From contig RHPI01002048.1 in NCBI GenBank assembly GCA_009103225.1, positions 1,114,520 to 1,178,519 of the forward strand: 64,000 nt of DNA, read 5' to 3'. Source of the DNA: Chlorokybus atmophyticus. Lineage: Eukaryota > Streptophyta > Chlorokybophyceae > Chlorokybales > Chlorokybaceae. This document shows, piece after piece, positions 11,047 to 21,939 of this stretch (positions are counted from its first letter, which is position 1; each line of letters starts with the position of its first letter). The position numbers and the translations under genes are program-made. Under the pieces are notes generated by a model. It saw only the letters and a list, made by a program, of their open reading frames with translations, did no database searches and was not told where the DNA came from.

Positions 11047-12980
11047 GCAGGCTCACCCCGTTCTCTCCAATAGACGAGGGTGACCTCGGCAGCTGGAGCT
11101 CAACCTCCAATCTTACCGAGCGGACCAGTGACGGGAGCAACGATCGCAGCAGCAGAGGCTCGCGTTCTGTCTCCGGTTTCGCCCCGTTCCTGTATACTCC
11201 TCGTCATTAAGCTTTCCCACTCTCGTCCGACAGTGCGATTACGCGATGGAGTCTTCCAGCTCAACCACGTCCCTGCACTTTTTCGTACGTGCTGGCACCA
11301 CCTCATTAAACGAATTTATCATCAAGTTCCATTCAAAATGCGATAGCAAGCACTGAAGAACAAAAACTAGTCAGATGAGATTGCTTTTCACATTGCTGCT
11401 CAGTATCTGGACCATGAAGCACATGATGTCTGGAAGTCTGTTGCTGAACTGCATCGAGTTGATGGCTATGGCGAGCTCGCTGGCACCATAGCATCTGCGA
11501 CACTGCACAGTCCAGCGGCCATCTTTCCACCTGCCACTCCCGCTGTCACCAGTTTGTCCATAGCGGCAGCCATTGACAGGGCAGAGGGGGAGGAACCTGA
11601 GATGGTGATCGTCAACCTGACACCTGTAGAGATTGAGAGAGAGATGGCCGCACGACGGTCACGGATCCTGGACCGTCTTGCTGCTATCCTTGAAGAACAA
11701 CGAACTGCAGCCGTTGAGGTGGGCACACCCCTACCTTTGGCAACACCTGGCTCTCGTGCGGGAGGTAGTGCTTTCACCCTCGGGTCAATCGCACTGCGCA
11801 CATCAGCCATCACCGTAGGTGCTGCCATCTCTGACTCTCCACTTAAAGACCTATTCACTGCACTTCGTCGCACCTTCTCACCGCAGGCCACCAATAAAGT
11901 GGAGGAGGTGAGACGGTTCTGGCGCAAGCCCAACGAGGACCCTCTACGCCTGGACTCCAGACAGGAGGGGCTGTTGAAGGACACTGACTACAAGATCGTC
12001 AGTGTCGAGGCTGGATGCCACCCTGAGCGAGTCGACGCGCCTGACCCTAAACTACAGCAGGCCCCTTGGCTACACGCTTAAAGAAGCTTTTGAGACTGCA
12101 CAAGCCATCCATGAGCGCTTGGTGTATGAGAGGGCAGTGCTGGACATCAACCGCAGTGCCTCACAACCTGTAGCCAGCACAACTACCGAACCTCCTCGCC
12201 GCGAAAGTGGCCGGGACGCTCCACCAGCACGCGAAAAAGGGAAACGGTCAGCTCATAATACTTTGTCTGCCCCTGTGCTGTGTCATCGCTGTGGACGGCG
12301 TGGGCACTACAAAAAGGAGTGCACCGAAGAGTACTCAAACCGGGTCTGCGACTACTGTCACAAGATAGGCCACTTGGAGTCGGTCTACTGGCTCAAGTTC
12401 CTGGAGGTCAGACCTGCCAACAGCTACAACGGCAACAACTCTGGTGGCTACAACAGCTGCACCACTGGAGGCTACAACATCAACCATACCGAAGGCTATA
12501 ACAACAACAACAATTACGCCAACGCTCGCAAGGAAGAGCAAGGCTACAGGTGGAAAAATCGTCCTCCTCAGCGCAAGGGACTAGAAAGACGTCCGCGCTG
12601 CTGCTGTTGCCGCCAAGGCTCCAGCCAACCCGTCAGCTAATGACCATATTGCTGCCCTCATCGCGCGTATGGCATGCTTGGAGGAAAACAAGGAGTAAGG
12701 CTACCGCGCCTGTTACTTTGCCCAATGGGCACTGATGGCTCCGAAGCGCACGAGAGACACCAGCACTCCGTCGCGCGTTTAACCATCCCAACGAGCTCGA
12801 GGGGAAGCCGCAACACCATTAGCAGCTACTTCCTTTGAAGCCACCAGTGGTGCTGTATCAGCAGCAACAGCCACACCGGCTACGACGTCGACTGCGTCAA
12901 CGTCAACAGCGACCACTTTAGTTGCACCAGAAGTTGGTACGTCAGTGGGCACCGTGACGCCAACACTGATTGTTGAGATC
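11047..12980 (+). pseudogene. gypsy Gag (capsid and zinc knuckle), frameshifted
   Basis: Three successive frames form one Gag-like protein. Frame 1 (11047-about 12040) runs about 330 codons with no TGA but three TAG (11071, 11344, 11368); around the second it reads ...PFKMR-stop-QALKNKN-stop-SDEIAFH and continues as a helical capsid-like region. Frame 2 (about 12040-12580) has a CCHC zinc knuckle (CHRCGRRGHYKKEC) and a second, imperfect one (CDYCHKIGHLESVYW, last Cys replaced), followed by an Asn/Gly/Tyr-rich stretch. Frame 3 (from about 12585) continues through TAA at 12696 and 12780 into an Ala/Thr-rich segment ending at the palindrome. The two frame changes are one-base indels. No downstream frame competes. 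Confidence 0.75.
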
Positions 12981-13042
12981 CGGACTAGCCCACTCGGCTA
13001 GCCTCGCGCGAGGCTAGCCGAGTGGGCTAGTCCAGATCTCAA
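12973..13042. repeat. 70-bp near-perfect palindrome, copy A
   Basis: 35-bp arms centred at CGCG (GGCTAGCCTCGCGCGAGGCT), one mismatch. Directly abuts the N run. Confidence 0.9.
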
Positions 13043-13302
13043 NNNNNNNNNNNNNNNNNNNNNNNNNNNNNNNNNNNNNNNNNNNNNNNNNNNNNNNNNN
13101 NNNNNNNNNNNNNNNNNNNNNNNNNNNNNNNNNNNNNNNNNNNNNNNNNNNNNNNNNNNNNNNNNNNNNNNNNNNNNNNNNNNNNNNNNNNNNNNNNNNN
13201 NNNNNNNNNNNNNNNNNNNNNNNNNNNNNNNNNNNNNNNNNNNNNNNNNNNNNNNNNNNNNNNNNNNNNNNNNNNNNNNNNNNCCCCCCCCCCCCCCCCC
13301 CC
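13043..13302. other. assembly gap (N) and 19-base poly-C
   Basis: N from 13043 to 13283, then a C homopolymer to about 13302. The gap sits against a perfect hairpin, which probably blocked sequencing; gap length is not reliable. Confidence 0.95.
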
Positions 13303-13510
13303 GCTTCAAGCAGCGACCTGTCCCTAGGCGTGCTTGGCGCACGGTAGCCTCCGTTCGTGGCTGTCTTACAACGAGCGCGCGAGCTACTGCGGCGGCTTCA
13401 CTTGTCGCGCCGAATTATGGAGCATGCCCAAAATCGGGCTCTCTTTCACTGCCATGTTTGCAGTGCGTCCGGTGGGACTTGAACTCAGGTCGCTAGGGCA
13501 GCACCTTTTG

Positions 13511-13580
13511 TTGAGATCCGGACTAGCCCATTCGGCTAGCCTCGCGCGAGGCTAGCCGAGTGGGCTAGTCCGGATCTCAA
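13511..13580. repeat. 70-bp near-perfect palindrome, copy B
   Basis: Same 70-bp palindrome as 12973-13042, one arm mismatch. Both outer sides carry the word CACTGAT, as if copies A and B bound one insertion of about 0.5 kb. Between them (13461-13505, minus strand) is a tRNA T-arm-like stretch (GACCTGAGTTCAAGTCCC) that resembles 13800-13830. Confidence 0.85.
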
Positions 13581-13658
13581 CACTGATGAGCACGATGGCA
13601 ACAGCCACTGCAGTCACCGACGCTACTACAAGAAGTCGCACCGGTTCCGCTCCAGCTA

Positions 13659-13782
13659 TGTAATGCCGGTTAATGTGGAATAGGCTAAGAAGGGCTTATG
13701 AAGCATTAATAAGTATAATACACAACCTCTCATGGTAGCGACTTTTGCTACCATGGCTTAGTCGGCTAAGCCCCGCGTTACA
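13659..13782 (+). repeat. TRIM LTR 1
   Basis: 124 bp, TGTAA...TTACA ends; contains an inner hairpin around GCGACTTTTGCTACCATGGC. Confidence 0.85.
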
Positions 13783-14093
13783 TTGGTAATCGGAGCTCTA
13801 AAGGTCGCAGGATCAAATCCCACCGGGCGCAAGATGCGCGCGAGTGGGTAGATTTCCGGCGACCGTCGGAAACGATCCAAGGCAGTTAGTGTGATTGGTT
13901 AACAATAAGCTGTGAGGTGAAGCTGACTGAGTCGGCGCGCAGGGTCGCTCCGGTGTGCGGCAACGTGGCAAGTCGCCGCGGAAAACTACGCGGCATGACC
14001 GGTAATGGCTGGTCATGACCGGACGCGAGCAAGCCCTGCCGGTCATAAAGGGCCAAGATGTGCAGGCAAAATCGCGGTTAAAGCCGGGTTGAA

Positions 14094-14215
14094 TGTAATG
14101 CCGGTTAATGTGGAATAGGCTAAGAAGGGCTTATGAAGCATTAATAAGCAATACACAACCTCTCATGGCAGCGACTTTTGCTACCATGGCTTAGTCGGCT
14201 AAGCCCCGCGTTACA
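14094..14215 (+). repeat. TRIM LTR 2
   Basis: 122 bp, near-identical to LTR 1, lacking a TA pair near its middle. Confidence 0.85.
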
Positions 14216-14415
14216 TTGGTATCGGAGTAACCTGTGAGGTGAAGCTGACTGAGTCGGCGCGCAGGGTCGCTCCTGCGCACGGCAACGTGGCAAGTCGCCG
14301 CGGAAAACTACGCGGCATGACCGGTAATGGCTGGTTATGACCGGACGCGAGCAAGCCCTGCCGGTCATAAAGGGCCAAGATGTGCAGGCAAAATCGCGGT
14401 TAAAGCCGGGTTGAA

Positions 14416-14537
14416 TGTAATGCCGGTTACTGTGGAATAGGCTAAGAATGGCTTATGAAGCATTAACAAGCAATACACAACCTCTCATGGTAGCGACTTT
14501 TGCTACCATGGCTTAGTCGGCTAAGCCCCGCGTTACA
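14416..14537 (+). repeat. TRIM LTR 3
   Basis: 122 bp; directly followed by target duplication AGCTA. Confidence 0.85.
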
Positions 14538-14775
14538 AGCTACAAGAACACATGTGTCAGCAAGCGTTGAGACCACTCTCGCACCACTGACCGGCACTAT
14601 TGCAATCACTACCAGCGCCATTGTCGAGTCCGCTGTCACTGCAGCAACGCGCGCAGCTACATTGCCCGCCCTCGACGCCACTCAGGCTGTCCCGCGAGGT
14701 CAGCAAGCTGAGCACGCATGGGAGACCATCATGTTTTGAGCAGATTCCACTACCATTGCTTTTGGTCGAGAATGA

Positions 14776-15867
14776 GAGCGCACCACGCGCGTCGAACGCA
14801 GTGATTGCGTTTTCCCCCTGCCTAAATATCACACTCTGACAGAGCAGATCCACAGGCAACTGGAAGATGAAATCCTCGCAGGCACGGCGCCTCCCATGCG
14901 AGACCGCATCATTGTAATTAGAATACATGCTGTGCTGGAGTTGGCCCTGCAGCTGGTTTGGACTCTGCATGATAACATGCAGACCGCGCCACGTTGGCCC
15001 GCACAAGTCTGTCACGAGCATTTTAAGCCAAGTGCGCTGAACACGTATCGAGACCGGCAACCCAACGTGCAGCAGCACATCAGCGATGCAGCTGGCATGC
15101 GTTTGGGTACTAACGAAGCACTGAAGACCCTCACTCGGCTTTACGAGCGCTACACCGCTTTGAAACAAGCGTTCACCTAGCAGCGGAACCAAACGGGAGC
15201 AATTAACGCAAGAGCGCAAGCCCTTGCTGCTGCTCGCGCTTTCGTTCTTCAACCGACAATCACTGGCCTATCGTCCAGCACGACACCTTTCATCGTCGAG
15301 CCCACCATTGACCAGGTGAAGGCGCTCGCCCAATAAACCAGAGGGGTGATCGCCCCGCTGCTACCCGCCTTGTTGGAAGACTTGCCGGACAATCAACGGG
15401 ATCCAGGAAGAGGCTACCTCACACCACAAGAGTGTACACAACGGGATGGAGCAGGCTTAGTCGGAAACGCACTACCCTGTTGCGACAAGCAATAATGCTA
15501 CATCGACAAGAAGGCATTATCGAGATGCGTTGACAAACCTACACGTGCACATGTGTGCACGCCACCTAACACCAATACCAAGAGGCTGTAACAACAAGAC
15601 TAAGACCATCTATTGCCATCATGTCCGCGAGTTTTATACCCACCAGGAATACACCTGTCTACATTAAAAGCCACCACGTTTGCTAAACTTATTTATATGC
15701 TGCGGACTAAATAGCATCTTGTAGCTGCATTTTAGAGCTATCTACTGAGCTCTAGAACGCCCAAATTGGTGCGGCAACCACCGAGTTATGACAGTTCTCA
15801 TGCAGGCCTGAACTCCGGGATCAAGTCCGCGCCTGAAACCTTTACGCGCCTGGAACTTTCGACTTGA
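14776..15867 (+). CDS. Gag-like open frame readable only with TAA/TAG as sense codons
   Basis: This frame runs 363 codons without TGA (from after TGA 14773-14775 to TGA 15865-15867) yet holds seven TAR codons: TAG 15178, TAA 15334, 15493, 15589, 15601, TAG 15712, 15733. Several sit beside CAA or CAG (for example CAA-TAA at 15331-15336 and TAA-CAA-CAA-GAC-TAA at 15589-15603), giving Gln-rich protein-like text such as YTALKQAFT-x-QRNQTGAINAR and FIVEPTIDQVKALAQ-x-TRG. The composition (Ala/Leu/Arg/Thr helices) suggests a structural Gag-type protein; no catalytic motif is visible. It lies inside the gypsy element between the Gag knuckle region and the protease. Under the standard code it would be shattered. 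Confidence 0.55.
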
Positions 15868-16856
15868 GTCCTCGCCTAGAGCCTTCTCGCGGCCATTCCT
15901 ATTCAAAGGGCAAGCTGACCGTCCGCCTAGATGTAGGAATATCTTCAACAGGCATCGGCCTGAGACGGATGATGGGAATGCGAGAAGGTGGCAATGCAGC
16001 TCAAGCAAGACTAGTGACTTGGCTAGTTATTAATCACCCCGCAGTCCCTCTGTTCGCATTTAGCACCAGGTTGTTATGGTTGGACACATTCCTTCGCTCG
16101 CTACGGCAAGCCTATGACGAGGTTGCCTCGGCAGCCACTGACACCTTAGAAGGAGTTCAAGAGGCCATACGAAGGTTGCCAGGGGTGGAAGCAGCGCGAC
16201 AACGCAAACGTATCGCAGCTGCTTATGAGCAGCACGTTTAACAGCCAGAGATTTACCTCACTGTTCGGGCACGAGCAACAATGGTGCTAGAAGTGGGGGT
16301 GGTCAATGGCAGATGGGATGCCTACATGGCAGGGATTCTAAGGGTGGTTCCCACCGTTACCCACAACATAAGAGCGCGGCTCCTGCGCGCGGTGTATCTC
16401 CAACCCATGCCTCAGAAGCATCGCTGGAGTAACGCGGTCAACAATCCAACAACCACATGGGAAGGTACACCGGTCAAGGAGGCAGCTCGTGCTGTACGCT
16501 GGACTTATGTGGAAAAACAAGTTGCACGGGAGGCGGGCCCACAAACGCCCGGTCCTCCAGGGTTTCCACAGGACAGCCACAGGCAGCACCGCCAGCACCC
16601 AGGCCGCATCGTGTATACCAACAGCCAAGACAAGGACGGCTCCGGCCAGGCCGCAGGCAAGGAATTTCTTAAGACCCAGCTGGTTGCAGGGCGCTTGTCG
16701 CACTGCGCTCGACACCACCGAGGGAAACTGCAGCAGCAGTCGCCCCACGGACACGCTACCGGCGATTCACGCGGCTGCGCATCAAAGCCAATGCAGCCAC
16801 GATCGCCAATAAAGGCAAGCATGTCACCATTAATGGACGCGCACCCAAGCGCGTAA
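15864..16856 (+). pseudogene. gypsy internal ORF, Gag/Pol linker
   Basis: A single frame of about 330 codons with one TAA (16239-16241; context AAYEQHV-x-QPEIYL) and no TGA. Helical, Arg/Ala/Gln-rich, for example AIRRLPGVEAARQRKRIAAA, followed by a proline/glutamine-rich linker. It leads into the protease through a -1 shift near 16800-16856. It probably belongs to the same polyprotein; no family motif of its own. Confidence 0.5.
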
Positions 16857-17200
16857 TGCTGGACTCTGGAGGCCAGCCTGTTATCATCGGACGTTACCTC
16901 GCACGCGACCTTTGCATCATCAGCGCTGAGCTGATGCCCTGCCCATACGTGCTCGACACAGCAACCGGCATCCATAACAAGGTGATTTGCATCACCAAGC
17001 AGGCCCTCTGCATTCGCTTAACAGGGTTGGACCCTTCCCACAGCACCAAAGTCATACAGAAGTGTGTGGTCATTGACGCAGGATCCTTCGAGCTGCTGCT
17101 GAGACGGGACTTCAACTTCCCTATTGGCATGGGGCTGGACTGCTGGACAGAAAAGGCATGGTTTCGTCCCCATTGGGATGAGGAGGATGGAGAGGTTTAA
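16800..17200 (+). pseudogene. gypsy aspartic protease
   Basis: Retropepsin-like: the active-site loop RVMLDSGGQPVIIG (Asp-Ser-Gly, normally DSGA/DTGA) is followed about 70 residues later by the second lobe signature (VVIDAGSFELLLRRDF, normally ...fdLLLG-d) and an HWDEEDGEV end. It cleaves the polyprotein in related elements. Upstream codons in the same frame (TINGRAPKR) extend the domain. The next 1.5 kb before the reverse transcriptase is degenerate. Confidence 0.75.
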
Positions 17201-18719
17201 GGATATCCGCCTCTCGAGCTGGTGGCTCGCACTCGTTCTCACCAAAGGTCAGCTGCAACAGCCACCTACAAGTCGGTCTCGCCAAACACCGACAGGCCAA
17301 CTGCGGTGGTCACCCGCAACCATGACCAAGAGCCTCCTGTCCCATACAACCAGTCCCAGGATGATGTTACTAAAGAAGTGGCCCACCAGCAACCATCTGA
17401 ACGCCGCTGGCGTGCACAGGTGGTCGCACATCTACTACTGACCGGACCACGGCTCACTACACGGTTCCCTCTCTACAAGGACCAAGCTGCAGTTCAGGAG
17501 CAACACCAAGTGGCCACTGGAGTAGTGGAGTTTCATGTGTTCCGTCGACAACAAGGCATCACCGTGCTGGAACTATTTGGAAGTATAGGTAGTGGCCTCG
17601 CTGCTGTCCTCAACACCGACGCAACGGTCACCAGTACCTCTGCTGTGACTCTGAGCCACACGCACAGATTGCCCTGAGCCACCACTTGCGCCACCTACAC
17701 CCACACCAATACTACCCGCAGTAGCTGCCGCTATCGGCAATGCAAGGCAGCCTGAAGGCACTGCCACAGGACATCCGTTTAATCACTACGCATCACCTCC
17801 CGGCGGTGGGCAACATTGACCTGCTAATAGTAGGATGAAAGTGTTAAGGACACTCCAGAGCAGGTAGAGGCCAAAGACTCGCTGACCCTCGCGATTGTTC
17901 TGAGAATTAATGGGTGTCATCAAAGTCCTGCACAGCAACCAGATGTCAAGGCCTGCGGGATATATAATCAAAAATGTGCACTCCGAGGACGATAAGCGCC
18001 ATTACGTAATGGCGTGTACGTGGCCAACAGCTTTTGTGAGGTGTATTTGTTACGAGGGCATCCTTAAAATCAGTCAACGCAGCGCGTCATGAATCTCATG
18101 CTCATCGCGTCCGTGCCAAGTGGACCAACCTGGCTACAGTCGAAGATCTCTTTATTGCTGAATATCTGCACAGCAGTCGTCCACGCGATCTCACCATTAA
18201 CGCCATCCTGAACCATGGGCGCACAGCACAACCGGTCACGCCACACGATCACCAGCACTTCGACCAATGCAACCAGCGTGGACAACCACGGCGTGCGCGC
18301 CCCACTTTGGTGTCTTACTTGAAATGATACGCCTTCCGCAACAAAAGTGAAGGGATGGTGTTGGATTCTAACACAGAACGATTGGAGGACCCCAACGCAC
18401 GTGAATGCGAGCGAGCCATGGGTTCCCTCCATGCAATATCACAGGTTCCACGCTGACCGATAGTCAGCAATATCAGTCATTGAGACGCGCAATGGACCAA
18501 AACAGCATGGTGTGGTTATTGGAGATATGCTTTGCTCTCTTGGACCGCCATGTGTCCTTCTATGAGCTCAAACACCTGGCCGGGGGTGAGCTGATCGCGT
18601 TGGAGAGACCAAGGCGACACACACCGCCCTTCAAATTGCCCATATGGAGGAGCAGGCAGTGACTGTGGAGGACATGCCAGTAGTCGCCAACGCTACCTCT
18701 TGGTCCCCATGGCATTGGA
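17201..18719 (+). other. degenerate gypsy internal region
   Basis: Only short frames. 18405-18662 (FYELKHLAGGELIALERPRR) looks like spacer between protease and reverse transcriptase. No motif recognised. Confidence 0.4.
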
Positions 18720-19977
18720 CCACTGGCTACAGGCCAGACGCGGTTAGTTCAGCTTCAGCGTGAAGGAACTGGGTGTTTGCTCAATTTACCAGATGGACAC
18801 CGAACCGGTGTTTTGACGACAGTACCGACTCTCCAAGTTGGAAGAAGTCTTGGTGGAGCAGAGGTGCAAGGCTCTGCTAGATGCAAGCACATCGGACTTT
18901 GCGGCCGCAACCGTCATGCCCCTTAAAACGGATTTAGCAAGCAACTGGACAAACCGGCGTATGTGCGGCGGCTACCGCCCCCTCAACAACAAGACCAAGC
19001 AAGACAAATATCTAATGCCTACTGCGGAAGGTATCTTTGATGATGTAAGAGACTGTACCATCTTCAGCATCATGAACATGCGCCAAGGGTACAACCAGAT
19101 CGCCATCAAGGAGGAGGACAAGCACAAGACCTCTTTCAGGGGCGATCGGCAGCTGTACCAGTGGAAGGTTGTGCCTTTCAAACTGAAGAATGCTCCTGCC
19201 AAGTTCCAGCGCGTCATGAACAAAGCCTTGAAGGGGCTGGACTTCGCGCGATGCTACATTGACGACATTCTTATCTTCAGCCGCAGCAACAAAAAGCACC
19301 TACAGCACATCAAGGAGGTGCTGGAGAGACTCAAGGGGGTGGGGATGACTGTGCACCCCGACAAGTGCACTTTCTTCACTCACAAGGTACCCTACCTATG
19401 GCACATGATTGTGCCCCACGGTGTGTACGTACAGCAGGCAAAGGTGGAGGCCCTGGCAGCTATCCCTGTTCCAACGGACCTTACGCGCCTGTGCGCCTTC
19501 CTGAGCCTTGCCAACTATTATCGCCGGTTCGTGAAGGACTTTACAAAGATCGTGCGGCCCCTCAACGAGCTCCTGAAGAAGGAAGTGGAGTTTGTGTGGA
19601 AGGAGCCACAGCAGCAGGCGTTTGAGAAGCTAAAAAGCAGTCTCACCACAGCCCCTATCCTTCAACGCCCTGACTACACCAAGCTTTTCATCCTCCACAC
19701 CGACTGGAGCAAGCTCAGAATGGGGGCTGTGCTGGTGCAGCACGATGAGAACAAGAAGGAGCGGGTGGTGTCATACGCCAGCCGAAGCAACAACAGCACC
19801 CTTGGCACGTGGCAACCGTTACACGTACGTCTGGTCATGAGCCAGCACTTCTTCAAATGGGTGGAGCTGGTGCCATTACCCGGCAAAAGCAACAGGGGGG
19901 TGTCTCAAGCCTTCCTCTCCCATGTTCTCAGCCGGTTCGGCCGCTGCGGTGAGGTCATCACCAAGGCATTGAGTTGA
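18720..19977 (+). pseudogene. gypsy reverse transcriptase with truncated RNase H, fused to integrase core
   Basis: Ty3/gypsy RT order is visible: RRMCGGYRPLNNKT, FSIMNMRQGYNQI, WKVVPFKLKNAPAKFQRVM, CYIDDILIFS, LANYYRRFVKDF, and the start of RNase H (LFILHTDWSK, VVSYASRS). The first catalytic Asp (normally S-K-L-D-L) is Asn at about residue 80 of the 379-codon frame, while the YIDD pair is intact, so the enzyme should be dead. After residue ~325 the frame jumps into the integrase core (FFKWVELVPLPGKS), meaning most of RNase H and the integrase zinc finger are deleted. The N-terminal extension (FSVKELGV...) crosses a TGA at 18814-18816. The frame ends at TGA 19975-19977, caused by a one-base shift relative to the integrase. 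Confidence 0.9.
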
Positions 19978-20576
19978 TACGGGAGTTCGACACCCCGTTG
20001 AACAGATGCTACATTGATCATCGCCGCACTTCGCGAGACCACCTCAAAGCCGACGGTCTCGCCGAACGTACAGTGCAGACCATCAAGAAGGCACTCCGCA
20101 AGTACGTGCTGGAGTATAAGAAGAACACCTGGGACAACCAGCTTCCGTGGGTGGCCCTTGAATACCGATTGTTCAAGCAGGCGGCTCTGCGCGAGTACAG
20201 CCCATACCTGCTATTCGGTCGTCCGCCATTGCTTCCCTTTTGTGCACAGCAAGAAGTAGATCGGGTGGTAAACAACCTCGACGATCCCAACTGGATGCAC
20301 CAACATTACCACACGCGCCGCGCAGTTCGAGCGCACCGTCCCTACGGCCTTCAACAACCTATGCATTGCACAGCACCGCGACACTCTGCGCTACGAGCGC
20401 GTGCGCAGCGGCTTCTACAAGGAGCGCCAATGGCGGTTTCAGGCATGGGACTTTGCCTACCGCATGGCAGCCACCAAGAACACGCTCGACACCTCCATGG
20501 GCCGCACCGTCTACAAGGTACTCAAGGTGTCCCCACAAGGGTGCTGGACCTCCTTGGTCAAAACGGAGAGAGGTTG
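19974..20576 (+). pseudogene. gypsy integrase, C-terminal half
   Basis: DDE integrase remnant: REFDTPLNRCYIDHRRTS, ADGLAERTVQTIKKALRKY (carrying the catalytic Glu) and WVALEYR...SPYLLFGRPPLLP. After about 20300 the coding frame shifts, continuing as YERVRSGFYKERQWRFQAWD and MGRTVYKVLKVSPQGCW, a typical C-terminal integrase DNA-binding region. At least two one-base indels break it. Confidence 0.85.
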
Positions 20577-20834
20577 AAAGACAACATAGTGAACTGCGCG
20601 CCATGTCACCTTCCTTACATAGCTGGCTTTGCGCGCATCTAGCACCCTCGCCCCGCCCGCAGCACACGCTGTGAACGCTGCGGCAGCGCCGGCGACGACG
20701 CACTTATGATGCTCTGCAATGGCTGTAACAAGGGCCTGCATTGCTACTGTCTGGAGCCCCCATTAGACGCAATACCCATGGAAGAGTATTGGTGCGATAA
20801 TTGCCACGCCAAAAGCCCTCCTCACTTGCGTTAG
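20577..20834 (+). CDS. PHD finger at the C-terminus of gypsy integrase
   Basis: After TAG 20640-20642, in the same frame as the first part of the integrase, the sequence encodes a complete Cys4-His-Cys3 PHD finger: CERC, MLCNGCNKGLHCYC, then LEPPLDAIP...YWCDNCH (Cys pairs at about 20670, 20679, 20715 and 20724, His near 20739). PHD fingers bind histone tails, and gypsy elements often carry a chromodomain at this position for target-site choice, so a PHD reader here is a plausible analogue. If TAG is Gln, integrase and PHD are one chain. The next in-frame TAG (20832-20834) comes 32 bp before the purine tract, which would suit a real stop and is a caution for the code hypothesis. Confidence 0.8.
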
Positions 20835-20883
20835 CAACTAAGCTGTGGAGCTGGAACCTCCTCAGAAGCTAAGGGGGGTGGCT

Positions 20884-21117
20884 TGTTGATTGTGTATTTT
20901 ACAGCACAGCATGTGCACCAAGGAGGACACCGCCTCCACATATCCGTGCTATTCAGCAACAGCGGAGCAGCTTCACCAAGCACTCGTCGCCATACGAGCT
21001 GGGTTATCTTTTGGTTTTGCTACACGTTACAACATGTTGCAGCAACATGGCTAGCAAGCATGTTTTTCCTTGCAGCGGCCCGAAACAGCGGGACCCTCGA
21101 CTCTCCTCGACCCGACA
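20884..21117 (+). repeat. extra partial LTR of gypsy element
   Basis: Near-identical to 21684-21921, the terminal ~235 bp of the 3' LTR, and ends CCCGACA just before the 3' LTR begins. It follows a purine tract (AAGCTAAGGGGGGTGG, about 20866-20881) that may be the polypurine tract. Suggests a past unequal exchange between LTRs. Confidence 0.7.
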
Positions 21118-21119
21118 GC

Positions 21120-21921
21120 TGTCATGCCTATTGTCCGCACGTGCCTTCGTCGAGCATGCCTACATCGAAACCATCGCCCGGCCTACCAACATACCAACTC
21201 ACGCGCGTCGCTGACCATTAGCTAGGTCATGACTTCAGAGTAGCTCATGACCATAGCCTACATTGGCACCGCGCGCAGCTGTTCAGTTGTGAGTTCAGTT
21301 ATAAGTTGTGTTCTATATCGTGTGGGGGATTGCTGTAGAAATAGCCTCGATGTGACCATTAGCTTACGTTCTGAACAGTCATGACTTGACTTGTATAAGT
21401 AGTTACGGTGTTCACCGGATCATCTGGTGACACTGTGAGTGAGAAAGCTAAGAGCTTGTGAAGCGACTTGAACTACTACACACCGTCCCAATTATCAAGA
21501 AACCCCTCACCATGTGAAAGCCAATGCATGCTCGTGTGCACCGTGCCTGTCATTGCTGTGAGCTTGGTTGGCATTAGTTAGGGCATAGCATCCACGTGTT
21601 GCTTGCTCATTCACCTTAATTAACCGTGTAACATAATTTTCGCTCATGCAAAGAACTGTGTAATCAGCACTACCTATAGTAGTAGCTTGTTTACTGTGTG
21701 TTTTACAGCATAGCATATATACTAAGGAGGACACCGCCTCCACATATCCGTGCTATTCAGCAACAGCGGAGCAGCTCCACCAAGCACTCGTCGCCATACG
21801 AGCTGGGTTATCTTTTGGTTTTGCTACACGTTACAACATGTTGCAACAACATGGCTAGCAAGCATGTCTTTCCCTGCAGCGGCCCAAGACAGCGGGACCC
21901 TCGACTCACCTCGACCCGACA
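21120..21921 (+). repeat. 3' LTR of gypsy element, 802 bp
   Basis: TG...CA termini (TGTCATG...CCGACA), followed directly by the target duplication AAGT. Confidence 0.8.
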
Positions 21922-21939
21922 AAGTCATATCATCAAACT

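Larger units (their letters stand above)
13659..14537 (+). mobile_element. miniature LTR retrotransposon (TRIM-like) with three LTRs
   Basis: Three near-identical ~122-bp LTRs (TGTAATGCCGG...CGCGTTACA) at 13659-13782, 14094-14215 and 14416-14537 separate internal regions of 311 and 200 bp. Right after LTR1 and LTR2 comes TTGGTAATCGGAG or TTGGTATCGGAG, resembling the plant tRNA-Met primer-binding site TGGTATCAGAGC. The whole is flanked by the 5-bp duplication AGCTA (13654-13658, 14538-14542). There is no coding capacity. The second internal region is a deletion derivative of the first. It is inserted into the gypsy Gag region. Confidence 0.85.
10225..21921 (+). mobile_element. Ty3/gypsy LTR retrotransposon, degenerate, about 11.7 kb
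   Basis: Starts with TGTCATG and ends with CCCGACA; the 4-bp target duplication AAGT is present at 10221-10224 and 21922-21925. The interrupted host sequence is known from copy 2 (near 26570-26590), which lacks the insertion, so the boundaries are well supported. Inside, on the plus strand: gag with zinc knuckle, aspartic protease, reverse transcriptase, integrase and a C-terminal PHD finger. It contains a nested miniature LTR element (13659-14537) and an N gap bounded by palindromes. Frameshifts, a lost RT catalytic Asp and a deletion through RNase H make it non-autonomous. Confidence 0.88.

Noticed and set aside
13755-13835. A tRNA gene (A-box and B-box words, T-arm-like sequence)
   Set aside because: No acceptor or anticodon stem can be formed; the A-box word lies in the TRIM LTR and the other part in its internal region.
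14776-15867. TAA/TAG codons as C-to-T decay (RIP-like) of Gln codons
   Set aside because: Decay should also give TGA from CGA and TGG at similar rate; TGA is rare, and copies show TAR/CAR exchange in both directions. Not fully excluded without host genes.
19974-20642. Whole 222-codon frame as integrase
   Set aside because: After about 20300 this frame reads low-complexity His/Gln/Arg text while another frame carries the integrase C-terminal motifs, so the frame is shifted there.
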